The position numbers and the translations under genes were made by a program. Shown in pieces: positions 49,601-60,400 of a DNA stretch of 64,000 nt (its first letter is position 1; the number at the start of each line of letters is the position of its first letter). The stretch lies in the NCBI RefSeq assembly GCF_964204865.1, contig NC_135263.1, forward strand, positions 16,351,426 to 16,415,425, in the 5' to 3' direction. The notes below the pieces were generated by a model. That model saw nothing but the letters and a program-made list of their open reading frames with translations, was not told where the DNA came from and made no database searches. This stretch comes from Styela clava. Lineage: Eukaryota > Chordata > Ascidiacea > Stolidobranchia > Styelidae.

Positions 49601-51184
49601 GGTAATCAGTGTTTAGGATATCAATCGTGTGAATTTTATGCCACATTGTTTGCCATCAATCATCTATCTATATCAACAATGCACAACCTGCGGCCGTAAG
49701 GCCGCATGCGGCCGTCGTGACAAAATAATGCGGCCGTCCACATACAAAATCCTATGAACAAAAAAAAAGAGTTCAAAATATAGGATTTGGCGGCTATGAT
49801 GGTGCAAAAAGAATGATGAACAGCTTGTGCAGACGTTTGAAGACGAGGAAAATCTGCTGGACACATGGAAATGCGCAGTTGAAGTGTGCGAAGCAACGTT
49901 TTCAAGAATGACGTACCTGAAGAATGACTACCGAACCAGATTGTTAGACATTTTATTATACTTTTGGGGACAAGAAAATGGGAGCGACCGCCCCTCCCCG
50001 ACTTTCGATTTTTTTCAAAATCGTGCAACCATTATGCAACTTGCTGCAGTATATCTGCTCAAGAATAGGTCCACTGAAAAGAAAAATTCGTTTAAAATGC
50101 GAATATTATACTTCCAAGTAGTTCTACATACTTTATAATCGGGCAGACCGCACCTCGCTCGGGTCAAATACGCGGTTATGACATCATAAGAGCAAATAAA
50201 TAAATAAAAAAATTTGCGGGCCTTCGGCGCGCTCATCAAACACGTTGCGGCCGTATTGAATACAAATAAATGCAAAGTGGCCGCCAAGAGCAAAAAGGTT
50301 GTGCACCCCTGATCTATATGAAATCATCTAATTTCAATAAAGCTTGATAATAACCTTGTTCAACATTTTAAAATAATCATTAGCATTACTGTTGACTTAC
50401 AATTTCTTTATTGCTCTTCTGGCCAACTTTCTCTGAAGTTTTCTATTTTGATCATTATCTTTCAGAACAAATGATTCGTCAGCCCAACGATCCCATGCAT
50501 GATTCCAACCCTACAACACATTGTTTGGAATTATGGTATACAGCATGCAAATAGCATATTGTACCAGTAGCATACTAAGTAGAAAGACATGAAAACAGGT
50601 GTAGTATGAATTTTCCGTGTAGTATCAGTATAGCAGTACTTAATAAGCAAATCACTGTTTGCACAATTTCTGAATCAAAACTAATTGAGGCTTTTTACCT
50701 GAAAATGTATTTTATACTCTACAAACTTCTTTCCTTTAATGTCCTTAATTACATCAGCATCCATGATCTAAAAGCATGATTATTACAGTATTAATAAGAG
50801 GTCAGAAGACTGACAAAATAGAAATAAAGGGGCCGAATTAAGACAATCACAATAAATTCGCGATCATTTAATTCAATAATAACTTGAATAATATTGAAAT
50901 AAAAAGCAGATGTTTCAAGTTCAGTTTTATCCCTTCAAAAAAATTACATTTAATGAGTTCGATTATGGACATCTCAGCTTTTGCACTGAAAATAAAACCA
51001 ACAATAACATGATGGAAATGATGTTGTTTATCTGCTCCCTATTTGCAGCTTTAAGTCTCCCACGAAATTAGACAAATCCTGAATACCGTACCGATCATAC
51101 CTTGGCATTATACAAAACTCGGGCTTTCGTTTCATCTGGTTCAAAACATAAAACTTTTTCTCCTACGACATGCTTGAACTTCAT
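40698..51184 (-). CDS. MSL3: MSL3 chromatin reader (male-specific lethal 3 homologue), 18 exons
   Basis: A subunit of the MSL histone H4K16 acetyltransferase complex. Exons (5' to 3' on minus): 51184-51101, 50767-50699, 50510-50401, 49468-49389, 49034-48940, 48573-48382, 47964-47804, 47158-47018, 46448-46399, 46324-46211, 45819-45705, 45143-44993, 44670-44586, 43993-43843, 43089-42990, 42352-42250, 41179-41095, 40755-40698. Phases join to 647 codons plus TGA. The N-terminus is a chromo-barrel domain ([18 protein letters not shown], then GWNHAWDRW at residues 52-60, the methyl-lysine cage region). The MRG domain is split as in other MSL3 proteins: [15 protein letters not shown] and [11 protein letters not shown] at about residues 180-310, and [18 protein letters not shown] at the C-terminus. 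Between them lies a roughly 255-residue serine-rich linker. A minus-strand AATAAA is at 40412-40407. Confidence 0.95.
40839..41027 (-). mobile_element. Short inverted-repeat MITE, copy 1 (MSL3 intron)
   Basis: Reverse-oriented copy: begins acgctccagaagtatgtgtacc and ends ctactacgggagtacc. It shares the internal atgggcagggg atatattcacttgg and gtccccgaactcgtaatag segments with the other copies. A few dozen bases near its far end are deleted. Confidence 0.8.
41315..41602. mobile_element. hAT MITE (MSL3 intron)
   Basis: Ends cagcggtttccaactg / ...ctgggaaccactg, flanked by ccttaata and ccttgata (7 of 8). 288 bp, including a 9-10 base G run. Confidence 0.82.
41633..42027. mobile_element. Inverted-repeat element, TAGGGCTGGGCATTTTCGAA ends
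   Basis: Left end tagggctgggcattttcgaa and right end ttcgaaatgcccagcccta are inverted repeats, with further cgaatcgaat repeats inside. No clear 8 bp duplication was found. This end sequence is typical of some hAT elements. Confidence 0.7.
42440..42660. repeat. Imperfect foldback (about 60 bp arms) in MSL3 intron
   Basis: gcaagagcatttttctgtaa...aaaacagttaggttt is mirrored by aaacctaactgtttttatta...cagaattctcttgc with a spacer of about 80 bp. No coding content. Confidence 0.75.
43159..43370 (+). mobile_element. Short inverted-repeat MITE, copy 2
   Basis: Starts ggtactcccaaagtgtgtgtacc and ends ttggtacttctgaagcgc, 212 bp. It is the family's complete layout apart from a few bases lost in the right terminal repeat. 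Confidence 0.85.
44161..44485 (+). mobile_element. tRNA-derived SINE, copy C (near full length, MSL3 intron)
   Basis: Head cgtcgctgtggcgcatcgtg with A-box-like gtggcgcatcgtgctaac and B-box-like gggtcgaatcc, then the family body and the tail ccatatgtttaagccgtcttatcgg...ggaacaaatatg. Confidence 0.8.
47317..47428 (+). mobile_element. Short inverted-repeat MITE, copy 3, truncated
   Basis: Left end gatacccccgaaatatgtgtacc through ggggactgtctgtgttagcc. The right half of the element is missing. Confidence 0.75.
49674..50311 (+). mobile_element. hAT element retaining a transposase C-terminal fragment
   Basis: Flanked by exact 8 bp duplications atctatat (49666-49673 and 50312-50319). Ends caacaatgcacaacctgcgg / aaaaaggttgtgcacccctg. 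An internal plus-strand reading includes [20 protein letters not shown], which fits the dimerisation region at the C-terminus of hAT transposases (CEQ.FS.M...KS..R..L.D). It is an internally deleted copy of a formerly autonomous element, lying in MSL3 intron 3. Confidence 0.8.
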
Positions 51185-51467
51185 GTTGCTTGTTCGATAT
51201 ATATAATGTGAACTTCAACTCTAATAACGTTTTGCATACGTGGACGGCACAAACAACAAGGAATTAATTTCAAAATAATTCCTGAACTCAGTTTCTCACT
51301 TTCCGACTTTGCTAGTCAGTCAGAAACAAGACAATTTCCTAACGAGAACTACAAAACGCTTTCTTTGCAATTCTGCAGGAAGTTCGCACAAATGTCCCCC
51401 AAACACGATTGTGGAATTTAGTTTTGCGAGAACGAAATTTTGCGCGAAGGTAGTTTGTGTACATCAG

Positions 51468-51520
51468 GGGTCGGCAAACTGCGGCCCGCGAACTAATTTT
51501 TTGCGGCCCGCAAACGTCCC
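51468..51520 (+). mobile_element. Solitary hAT-type terminus
   Basis: caggggtcggcaaactgcggcccgcg is a classic hAT end, but no inverted partner was found downstream. The element may be truncated. Confidence 0.5.
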
Positions 51521-52544
51521 GAGAACTTTAAATGCATAATACAAAAATTGATGATAAATTTATCGTTGTCTCCACATGGACTTGTGCGGTAACGAATGCA
51601 GCTGTACGGAGTTTTTCTGCAGCGTCAGCTATATATGAGTTTTATGTCATTTACTTGATGTTGGTTGTAATTTTAAATAAGTTTCTTTTGATTTTTAAAA
51701 TATATGAATGGGAATTTTTTTTCTCTGGAAACGGAAGGAAGTTCGCGTTGAGGGTCGAACATTCCGAAGTTCTTAGACAAAAAATATTTTTCTTTCTTGC
51801 TCCGGACTCCATTATCCGGTCACCTACTAAGCGTGATGTTGCTATGGGATTTCAATATGTCAATATTGTTAGCGATTTAGGATAGGATAGGATTTAGGAT
51901 TTCACTATCACATCAGCGCTTTCGGGCTTTTGCACTGGATCCGGTAATGTCTGAATGTAGTCAATATTGTGTTTATGTATCTTAATACAGATTTGCAGAT
52001 AAAATGATTTCAGTTATTATTATTAATTGATATATTCACAAGCAAAAATGATTAGCAGTAAAGGAAGCTCTAGCCAAAATTCTGAAAGTCGAATTACAGA
52101 ATTTAGTTAAGCATTGAATTAACATTTGCAGGACGGCTCCACCCCGCCGCTTTAAAGGTGTTTTTAACCACTGTTAAGGCAAATTTGTGGCATTGTTTGT
52201 TCTTTTTGATAATGCAAATAAAATTAAGAAATGTCTATTACGTTATATCCTCTTTTTTTTTAAATTGGGCATGGAATTAATTTATTCCACAGTAAATTCA
52301 AGTATTTTCACATGTCACGAATATTGTGCTGAACAAGAGCCTACGCAAGCATCCACTGGTTTCAAACAATTTATTATGAACTACAGATTTTCAAAGGACT
52401 AAAATCTTTTCGGCTCGGCATTGCCCACCTAATTAATTCAGTAATTACACCCTGGGTTTAAACACTGGCCGATTACAGAATTATGACTTTCCCCATGAAA
52501 CCATCCATTTAAAATGAATTATTATCATGTCTAACCTGACTGGA

Positions 52545-52625
52545 AACTGACCGAGAAGCAGTGGTTAGCCAAGCGTTTTATTGGCTCAACCCTCTTCGGG
52601 GACAATATGAATCTTATCCTCAGTT
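52545..52625 (+). mobile_element. SINE tail fragment, copy E
   Basis: cagtggttagccaagcgttttattggctcaaccctcttcggggacaatatgaatctt aligns with the common SINE 3' tail. Confidence 0.5.
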
Positions 52626-53667
52626 AAATGCCTACCTATAATTTGAATACAAAAATAGTAATTAGTATATATCTTTGTTTCTATGACATGTCACATGTTT
52701 GTTTTGAACTAGTCTGTTAATAATGTGTGACTTCAATGTGATATATGATATAAGTGAGATACTGTTTCAACAGATTGGAGTATTTGTGTTTGGTGTAGCG
52801 TTCCCTTGGGCGATGTGGGCATGTGACTTGAACCTGTGATATCGGAGTTATTAACTTGAATGTTAAAATTGTTTTTTTCCACTTCTGAAACATCTTGATT
52901 TTATTACCTTCTTACCACCCTATAATAGTTTTTATATTTGTTTTGAGGGAGAGGTAATATAATTAGTTGGCAAGATGATATATCGTATAGCAAAACATAG
53001 TCTTCTATCCGGGTAATTACCGGTCGAAGTCGGGCACAGCAATTTGTGACTTGTTCTAGATTTGTGTATTTTTATAGGTAGAAAAGCCATATCTGACCAG
53101 CGTCGATGTTAATCACCTTTCAACTGCAAAGCATCGGGATGCTTGACAGCAATTCTAATGTATATACTTATCCTCGTGTGATTCGAACTTATGAATCAAC
53201 TCAAGAGTAAATCCCAAAGCATAGCACGATGTGTCAATCGCCAAGCTTCTGGGCAAAGTTTTTTCGTAATATACATTTCAAAACAAAATTCCCATATTCA
53301 ACATTTCTTTAACTTTTTATTATTCTAAAAACTCGCATTGACCTACATACAGCCGAACTTTCATCTACAATTATTGTACAAAATTTGTTGAAGGTTTGGC
53401 ATCTATATCATTTATCAACTATTGAGCAAGATACAAAAATTCTATGTAAATTTGTATACTGTTTTACAGCTTCCACCTTATGCGGACTAAATTGACAAAT
53501 TCTTAATTTTGAGTGATATCGAAAATTGTGCAAGCAAAATTTTGTACCTTTTGAACTCGAAAATTGTACCAAATAATTGAATAAATGCATAACTTTCTAG
53601 TTGCTTTTACCTAAGATCCAAAATGGTTTGCTATGATTACTGACTTTAATTCTAGTAATAATATGTT

Positions 53668-53745
53668 ATGGGTGCGGTGGCCTAATGGTTGAAGCGTAGG
53701 TCCTAACAATGTTGGCATCTCATGTTGAAATCTTGGTTTGAATGG
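53668..53745 (+). repeat. tRNA-like SINE head
   Basis: gggtgcggtggcctaatggttgaagcg looks like a tRNA 5' half with an A box (tggcctaatggttga). ggtttgaatgg about 55 bp later resembles a B box. The stems do not pair well enough for a real tRNA gene. Confidence 0.4.
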
Positions 53746-54404
53746 CCATGCCTACAATCTCACCCAGCATTTAATAAACTAAGTAGGTAGTGCAAAACTG
53801 GAAACATTTTGCCTCCGGAGCCTTCTTTGGAATGAAAAACATATAAAATGCTATATAAAAAATACATGGTTTCAGAATTTTATATTTCACAGTTGTGTTG
53901 GGATACACTCACTAGCGTACATTTGAGAGATTATGTAACATCTATATTTACTGTCATTTTATGGTAAACCTGATTTATTGATTTGAAAATTATGCAAAAA
54001 ATGATAAACATTTGGATAGTTCGGCTATTGCTATGCACCAGTAAATCAATATTATATAAAAAAAATAAATATATATATATTGCAAACTAATTGCATTTAT
54101 TTTGTTCTCTATCTTGGCATTATTGATATGTTTATATGAAATTGAAGCGATATTTTAAAAATGATAATAATGATATAAAACATCAGATTCTTGCTGATCC
54201 ACGTTGAAGAATTTTCATAGTTTTTTAATTGCTTTGTCAAAATTAAAATAGTTCATAGCATAAAACATATCAATTTCTTATTATATATGTTTTAGGATAT
54301 TGCACATGTTCCAGTTAGAAGTGCAATCTACATTTACTATGACATAGCATACTACTTTGTCTTCGTAATTCACTCATCTCTCATCATTATCACTGACCGA
54401 CAGA

Positions 54405-57400
54405 ATGACAACTTCATCAAGTTTGCAGGAAGCAGTTGCTTACAAACTGTAAGTAACATAAATTCAAATTTATTTAGATCGAAAAGTTGTTTAGTATTAA
54501 AATGAATCAGACTCAAAATATACGTATTGTCATTTCAATAAAGTGTTTTTAGGTTTTTTATGTTTACAAATACTCCATATATATTATTAATATTCATATT
54601 TGAATTCATATTTTAATATTGATTTTTACAATTCATTTTTAAATTTTAAAACGATTTACCCAGCATCCTTATATATCTCAAATTATCATTATGATGGAAT
54701 AATATTCTTCTACAACCTTTGATATTAAGCAGCATAATTTCAATAATATAATAATGTTTTTATGATTACCTGGATTCTAATGTTACAATTGTCTTTTTTT
54801 GCGTTATATTATTTTATTTTTTAATTATTCAGAAAACATTACATGAATGTGAAAAGAAGAGAAGATGGTTTCGATCTATCATCACCAAATTCTCCAGTGT
54901 CAGGAGGATCTTACAATGGTGGACATAAAACGGTAAAGTTTCTACTTTGGTTTATATTTTGTAATGCAAATTTATTATATATTTCTTCAGTGTTCCGTAT
55001 CTTTGTTTTTAAAAAGTCTGTATTTAAATAGCCACCGATAAAGTATTTGCTTACTGTAAAATATGGAGTAAAATTGCTTGTGTTATAAATATTTTTGTTT
55101 TATATGACTTACTGCCTCAACCATCATTATTATTACTGAAATTATCTTTATATCAATCTTACTAAACAATATATATCAAATTCACCACATTTTTTTAATA
55201 ATTCAAGTTTGGATTAGGATTTCCAATTATTAATCTAATCAGAACAAGCACTTTGCAATATCTGGTTGTCAGTCCATATCAGATTGGTGTATAATTTCAA
55301 AATAAATCAAATTTTTCAACATGGTTTACAACAAGCAAAGTTCTTTTATGTTATAGTCATGCTAGATGTCAATATGGCATCCTTTTCGGAAAAATATTTT
55401 CAACAACGATCTGAAAAGTCATGTTTGAGTTTCATCTGACCACTTAAAGTGTCATAATTATAATCAGTTTATCACAAAGCAACGTTCTGTTTTCTCGTTA
55501 TTCGGAAGGATTGGTTTGTTGAATGTCAATATGTGCATAGCACTGTAAACACCAGAATGATTTTCTTATATTTTTAAGCTTACTAGGGTCTGTTGCTCCT
55601 AGAAACCATTTATTCATTTAATATCAAATATATGGATTGCTAATAACATGTTATTGATCAAGTATGGTATATGGTGTTAAACCTTTATTTAGTGTGTATA
55701 ACCTATGATTCATACTTGATTGGTGTTATATGAAATAATATTTCTCCTACCCGTCAATATCAGTAATTACATTGCAATAGCTTTTGTTAATCTGATTTTA
55801 GATATATTGAAAATTGGATATGATTTTCCGAAAGCTGATAACTACTTTGCAATTAATTATTCTTTGTCATAATTCATTCTACTCTGAGAAAATTATGATC
55901 ACTCACACAGTCACATTATTCAATTATTTATATACCATGACATAATATAAGGGAATTTGTTTTGAAGCATCATAATCTTGACCTCCTTTGTAATATAGTC
56001 TGTGTCATTCGTTGAATGTGGATTTGTGAGTTAAAATTCGGAACTGTGATTTAATTCAAACTTGGTATACACTGCCCAGACCATGCATTTAATATGCTTA
56101 TTTGGTCTTCATTTTTTTTTCTTTTTTTCTTTGTAGCATTCAACGGTGAATTATGCGAAACTACAAGACAGAAGCTTAAAACATTATTTCACTCCACAAA
56201 TGATTCGAACTCAGATTGCAAATTTGGAAGCAATGCCACCTGGTACAAAACGGGAGAAAGACGTGAAACATAATATGCGGAGAACAATGAGAAAAAGAAC
56301 AACTTTTGAGGTTACAAATTATTTACTTTTCATTTATTTCGTCGAACGTTTTGAAGTACTCCATCGCGCCCAAAGCTTTTTGACACTGACATCATGTTAA
56401 AAAACATTTGCTCCTACTCTCGATTTAAAAAAAATATTGGATAGGAAATCTCGCTGTTCGCTGGCGTTTTTTTCATTCCATTTGAATACTCTGAGTCTGG
56501 CTTCCAGCTTTTAATAAATGGGAAGTGAATTTACAACTCCCAAACGAAATGGTAGTACCAAACCCCAGACTTCAAATCAGAAGTCTGCGTCAAAACTGTT
56601 TACAGATTGAGACAAAAATGTAACTCTTGTAATATGGACTTTCAACATTTATCAAGTTTGGATACATGGAAATACCTGTATCAAGGACCATCTTAAATTC
56701 AATACTTATATTATGAATATTTCAGTAGGTGCAGAGGGTATGATATAATCATTCAGCGCTATGCTTTGAACTCGATTTAAATTTATTTAGTATGGCCTTG
56801 ATAAGCTACAATATCAGTTTATTCGTAACATAGCAACGCATTGAAAAATCAATTACCAGCATCTGATGTTTGTGGAAACATAGAAGCTTAGTCATGTTTG
56901 AATTTGCAGCATCAGATGTCAAACATGTATTTCAAGAAAACAGTAAACATGTCATAAAACTTGAGATGTTTGTTCTGCCAACTCAGCTAATAATCTTAAA
57001 CTTTTACATAGACAAACAAATGTGCGTGTCATGCTTGGTTTGTCCGTCATAAATTCAAGAAGCTTGGTAATCTGTAAATACTTTTTGAATGACACTTTAT
57101 CGCATTGTTACCTCATCCCGTAAAACATAATTTATTGAATCGTTTGATTTATTTTGGTTGTTTAAATATGTCTGTAATATATTTGTTCAATCATTTGAAA
57201 ACGTTGACCTTGGCATATGGTGATTAATTAAAATAAATCAGTGAATTAATCATAATTTCCTTGTGTTACTTATGGTGACAGTGGTTTTGTTTTATGTGGC
57301 ATTTGTGTTACATGCCTATTGAATAATTGTTAGAGTTAACACCTGCTTTTACTGTCAATGGTACTTTCTGAATTTAAGCAAGCTGTCACAGTCATTACGT

Positions 57401-60400
57401 ACTTATCGACCTTGATCAGGGAATATGATATTGTGAATTGGCAAGTTTCTGACTTTTCTAAAATTCAATTGTTCTGAAAATGGCTTGAAATGCCCTTGAA
57501 ATATGTAGGACTATTGTTGGCAGGAATGATGCTTATTCTCCACATTTAAATGAGGTTTTATTTGTTGGCAAATAAAAAAAAACTGTTCACAATATTTACA
57601 GTTATAATATTTATATTTTTTAGGATTTTGTTTTAACAAATGCTGATATTAAAAACGAAGCTTATGCTGCTCAACTTCGTGCATTGAGAAGTATGGAAAA
57701 AGAAACTGCTTCCAGGTAAGAATGATGTATTTGTAATTAATTTTTAATGTTCTAATTATTATTTATATTGTTTATGAAAAATGGATGCAAATTCTTTTTC
57801 TATTTCGTAATTTTACAACAGTCACGACTTACAAGCACTCACTCAGTGAATTAAATCACTCACCCGTGCCTTTGTTATCGCAAGCATCAATATTTAATTT
57901 AAATTTTATGATACTATGGAAAAGCACCTACATTCAGATAAGCTACGGAAATACGGAGCAAAATGTTATTAAGTAAGGTCTTAAAAATTGTTGCTATGGG
58001 ATTCAATATTAATATTCATTTGTAGTTTAGGATATTTGTATAAAAAATTGTATTTACGTTTTTAATGATTGGATATGCAATTAGGCCTTTAATTTACAAA
58101 GTGGATAACTTTATGAAGCAACATTTTACAATTGATCCTTTTACAATATACACTATATATAAATATATCGATTTCAACAAACAAAAACTATTTAAAGAGC
58201 ATTCACCATTTCACCATTCACCAGTCTGTAGAATTTTATTGAATAAAAATCATGATTTACGAATGATCATATATGGTTATAAATAAACTATTTTTGATTA
58301 TCTTGGCCTATTCATGGTCCTTAAAAATCTTGTGTCACTCGATGTACCACTTAGTAGGTTTCCCACACCTGCTATTTAAAGAAATGACCGAACATATTTG
58401 CCAAGATCTTTTGTAAGAATACACTCCACTCGTCCTAATTGCCTCTTCAACTAACAATACAATGGCACGCTTGACTCTCATACTGAACAGGCTACAAAAT
58501 TATTTTCGAAGTTGTTAAATGGCTTGTTTACAAGAGTTCATTTCTGTAAAAGTGCTGTAAAAAATCTCGTAAAAATCTACGTATTATATGTGTAGGTGTA
58601 TAATTTTTTTGGTAAACATTGTTCAAAAAGGGTATAAAATGGTTTTCTTACTCATATTTTTTCAAATAGAAATGGTTGAAAAATGTGGTTTATGAAAATT
58701 CTGCAATACTTTAATACTATATAATACTATGCTCTATCAATACTAATATTCCTGTAAAAATGCTATAAAAAATCTCGTAAATCTGCATATTTTATAGTTA
58801 TGTAGGTGTAGGACTTTTTGGTAAACATTGTTTAGAAAGGGTATAAAATGGTTTTCTTACGCAAATGTTTTTAAATAGATGGTTGGTTGAAAAATGTTGT
58901 TTTATGAAAATTCTGCAATACAAAATTTTTCAATTATAAATTTTGAAATACCCCCGAATTCAAACCACACACCAGCATACATAACTAATATTGGCTACTA
59001 ATACTAGTATAACTAGTATTGTATGTTATGAAAATACATTTCAGACATACTAGAATTTGTAGTTGATTTCTTGACCGACATTATTGAAGCAGGCTCAATT
59101 TCGGAGGAAATAGTATTGTTTCCACTTTTGCATTGACTACTCATTTTATTATTCTTGTCCCATGTTTTTAAGAAGGGAAGAACATTTTATTTATTCATTA
59201 TTTTTTATCATATTATCAGGTTACATCGAAAAGTTGATCGAACGGTTACATTTTCAAGAAGAACAACTTCACCTCATGTGACCAAATCTGAAGCAAATAG
59301 AATTATTGGACATGCTAGTCAGATACTTGTTGCAACTGTAAGATTTTACTATTTAAAATTGATTTCTTGCTTCATTTTTATTTATTTAAATCATTTTTTA
59401 CACAAATTTCACAAAATTCACCCATGTTGTGCAGTTGAGAACTATCAATTTGGTATTGCTCACTTCAAAGAGTTTGCATTAGTGCATTCAATCATTTTAT
59501 TTTGGTCCCTAACAACATGCAGACAAACAAAATTCATAGGTATCTTTATAGCGATCATAACTTAACCATAAAGTTATCACCATAAACAGTAAAAGAACAC
59601 TGTAAAACAAACATCAACTATGAGAAGAAAATTAGGTTACTTATGTAAAGAAAAAAAATGATAAAAAATAATGGAGACAGAGATATTAGCATTTCCTTAT
59701 TTCTCATGAAAAATAAATTACACTATGGAAGAAAGTGATCTTGAAGGAGAGCATTACGAATGTAATGATCCAACATCAATAAAAAATCAGGAAGATTAAG
59801 CTAGGTTTCAGTGCGGACAAACAATCTTAAATCAAAAGCCAAATTTGGTCCAGTAATTTGATAAAGGCTTTTGAATTTAGCCAACCATGCTAAGAACAAT
59901 GGAGGCATGAAAACAACATCTTATAAAAACAATGAATTGTTTGAATTAAAAATCCTATTTTCATCAGCTCAGTTGTCAGTATTCCCGTAGTGTGTGTACC
60001 GGGTTGGGTTAGGGCATAATTTTATTCCGATTTTCCATATTTTATTTCTATTACGGTGTTCAGGGACTGTCTGTGTTAGCTAAGTGAATATACCATAATC
60101 TCATAGGTTTCAGTCCCTTTACACAACTTGATGTAAAGTAGGCGAACAAAATTAGTTACCTCCATATTGGTACACACATTTCTAGAGCGCCTAGTTGTCT
60201 ATCTTCTAAACATTGAAGGCAAATGGAGGTCCGTATCTTGGCAATGTATTATATCAATAGTCAATGTTTGAGCATAGTTTGATAAATTTTTCCTTGTTTT
60301 TTTTGAATACATAACTACTAGCTCAATTTCAATTCACATACCTGTTTAGGAAACAGTTGCATTAGCTCAAGAGATTTTGAATGAGCAATATCATCATGAT

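Larger units (their letters stand above)
51185..54404. other. Intergenic between divergent MSL3 and PLAT genes
   Basis: About 3.2 kb with no supported gene. It contains one hAT-type terminus near 51468, a SINE tail near 52545-52625 and a tRNA-like head near 53668. Promoters of both flanking genes should lie at its two ends. Confidence 0.5.

Noticed and set aside
53668..53745. A possible true tRNA gene
   Set aside because: A- and B-box-like motifs are present but the acceptor, D and anticodon stems do not pair well; better explained as a SINE head.
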